Shown: positions 38,014-38,862 of the stretch, one piece after another
Layout: each line of letters opens with the position of its first letter
How positions within the stretch are numbered: position 1 is the stretch's first letter
From: an uncultured Alphaproteobacteria bacterium
GTDB lineage: Bacteria; Pseudomonadota; Alphaproteobacteria; RF32; CAG-239
Direction: 5' to 3'
Assembly (NCBI GenBank): GCA_902464275.1
Contig: CABQIK010000016.1
Coordinates: 1 to 38,862, forward strand
Length of the DNA: 38,862 nt
Translations under genes and position numbers: made by a program
The notes under the pieces: generated by a model
What the model was told of the DNA's origin: nothing
Seen by the model: only the letters and a program-made list of their open reading frames with translations
The model's database searches: none

Positions 38014-38604
38014 TTAGTCAAATTTGAACTGAGTGGAAACACGGCAATAAGGACCGCTTTTGCATAAGGCGCAGTAATCATAAATATCGCTTTTGCTGAC
38101 ACTGTTTATAGTGGTGGAATTTAATTCCGGAGAAGCTAAATCAGCGCCATTTACTATTCGGATACCGACATTATCAAGTTTTTCGCTATTGGCTTTAATC
38201 AGCTCAAACACATTATTGCAAACATCATATTGGTCGGGTTGATAATAAACCGCAAGGTTATAAGAATAACCGTTTCCGTAATACCTAACAGTAATTTTAT
38301 TACCGAAGACATCGTAAATATAATAATTATCATTTGGTTTAATCATTTCAAGAGGTATAGCGTTAAGTTTGATTAGTAAAGCAATTACATAAGTGTCGTT
38401 TGCAATATTATTGCGGTCGCGGCCTAACATTTCACGGTAATGTTCTAATGAAAATAAAATTTGGGTTAGTTGCTCAGATTGTTTGTTGAGTTTGTACTTC
38501 ATCATGGCTTTGCTGTATCCGCTGATAGCGCCGACCGATAGAACTCCGATAATCGCCAAAACGCCCAACATTTCCACCATAGAACGACCAGATTGTGTAT
38601 TCAT
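38014..38604 (-). CDS. Type IV pilin-like protein, third copy with hairpin leader
   Basis: The 196-residue protein begins MNTQSGRSMVEMLGV with the same prepilin helix as the copies at 3817 and 28700. The similarity runs through KAMMKYKLNKQSE and then fades. The globular domain is different (REMLGRDRNNIANDTYV, QYDVCNNVFELIKANSEKL), but a cysteine cluster is kept near the end (YCALCKSGPYC). The 5' leader is almost identical to that of the other two copies, while the C-terminal domain is unrelated or highly diverged. That suggests domain exchange behind a constant front. No assembly genes are nearby. Confidence 0.83.
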   Translation of the reverse strand: MNTQSGRSMVEMLGVLAIIGVLSVGAISGYSKAMMKYKLNKQSEQLTQILFSLEHYREMLGRDRNNIANDTYVIALLIKLNAIPLEMIKPNDNYYIYDVFGNKITVRYYGNGYSYNLAVYYQPDQYDVCNNVFELIKANSEKLDNVGIRIVNGADLASPELNSTTINSVSKSDIYDYCALCKSGPYCRVSTQFKFD

Positions 38605-38698
38605 GAGCTAAAATCTCCTAAAATTGTTAAATTTAAGAAGATTTTAGCTCGCGTTTTTTTTTTGCAATATTTACGAGTCCGTGGTGTGTATAAGTTGT
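38605..38698 (-). promoter_or_regulatory. Conserved pilin leader with start-codon hairpin, copy C
   Basis: The arms at 38640-38650 and 38605-38615 pair as in copies A and B, with AGGAG at the loop-stem junction and the stem touching the ATG. The loop sequence differs from the other copies, whereas the arms, the A run and the outer CGTAAATATTGC segment do not. Confidence 0.75.
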
Positions 38699-38761
38699 AA
38701 AATCGCCCCGCCTACGGCACCCTTCCATAGAGTGGAATTAATGATATTATGTATAAGTTGT
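38689..38761. repeat. Small insert flanked by direct repeats upstream of pilin leader C
   Basis: TATAAGTTGT occurs at 38689-38698 and again at 38752-38761. It flanks a segment with GCCTACGGCACC that parallels the insert at 29432-29506. Spacing between the repeats is 63 bases here and 65 in the other copy. Confidence 0.4.
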
Positions 38762-38773
38762 ATTTGAAAGGTT

Positions 38774-38802
38774 TTGACAAAAGGGAAAATATGATGTATA
38801 AA
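38774..38802 (+). promoter_or_regulatory. Strong sigma-70-type promoter at the window edge
   Basis: TTGACA (38774-38779) and TATAAA (38797-38802) are 17 bases apart. The start near 38809 leaves about 26 bases of leader with AGAGAGG before ATG 38835. Confidence 0.65.
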
Positions 38803-38834
38803 GAAAACAAATTAAACCAAAAAGAGAGGTTAAA

Positions 38835-38862
38835 ATGAGCAGAAGAGATGAGATTAAAGTAT
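38835..38862 (+). CDS. Start of a gene cut by the window end
   Basis: Only MSRRDEIKV is visible. A good promoter (38774-38802) and an AGAGAGG ribosome-binding site eight bases upstream support a real start. Nothing can be said about function. Confidence 0.5.

Noticed and set aside
38791..38838. A 15-codon reading frame with AGGG upstream, overlapping the next start by ATGA, like a leader peptide.
   Set aside because: It overlaps the -10 element of a near-consensus promoter (TTGACA-17-TATAAA), so its start would lie upstream of the transcript.
1..38862. CRISPR arrays, rRNA, tRNA, transposases or integrases.
   Set aside because: I looked for regularly spaced repeats, cloverleaf-type sequences and typical protein motifs by eye and found none. 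A tRNAscan-type search could still reveal a missed tRNA.

Overview
The window reads as chromosomal DNA of a low-to-mid-GC alphaproteobacterium. The tpiA-secG-pyrG order with a divergent ppiD-type foldase is familiar from Alphaproteobacteria, as are the 41-residue L36 and an inverted-repeat element whose translation gives 'HRVKPDGDD'-type peptides. The pilin-like proteins carrying an 'SGRSMVEMLGVLAIIGVLS' N terminus remind me of uncultured, gut-associated alphaproteobacteria (Rhodospirillales/RF32-like). That lineage call is inference. I saw no rRNA, tRNA, transposase, integrase or CRISPR array, and no gene-free stretch longer than about 300 bases.

Region 1 (1-3812) is accessory and the most unusual part. 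Two tandem genes share a 179-bp proline-rich linker and then diverge into different peptidoglycan-active C-terminal domains: an L,D-transpeptidase-like domain (DUF2778/Tlde1 type) and a T4-lysozyme-type muramidase. Each is followed by two small unknown genes, membrane proteins after the first and exported cysteine-rich proteins after the second. Both effector genes look 5'-truncated. The best reading is an array of orphan polymorphic-toxin cassettes with candidate immunity genes.

Region 2 (3817-15462 and outliers) combines core genes with dispersed pilin-like genes. Core genes are lpxA, a lactate/malate dehydrogenase-family gene, aspC, pyrG, secG, tpiA, ppiD and fmt, plus a membrane-anchored Stealth-family phosphotransferase. 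Pilin-like genes lie at 3817, 14992, 28700 and 38014, all on the minus strand. Three of them share a conserved leader of about 92 bp that forms a hairpin flush against the start codon. One has a 74-bp symmetric palindromic element inserted in frame.

Region 3 (15730-28627) is housekeeping: hemW, an alx/terC-type transporter, galE, dnaB (with two abutting DnaA-box 9-mers upstream), two YcgN-type cysteine-cluster proteins, a YgjP-type metallopeptidase, ettA, rpmJ, a marC-type gene, rpsA and a VanX-type dipeptidase. Embedded in it is one lipoprotein gene whose promoter and lack of a ribosome-binding site look like Bacteroidota.

Region 4 (28700-38862) holds a two-gene surface-glycan unit (GT32-like glycosyltransferase plus a second Stealth-like protein), an orphan protein with RelA/SpoT-like sequence features, ybaK, a two-gene RND efflux operon without an outer-membrane factor, the last pilin, and the start of a gene running off the window.
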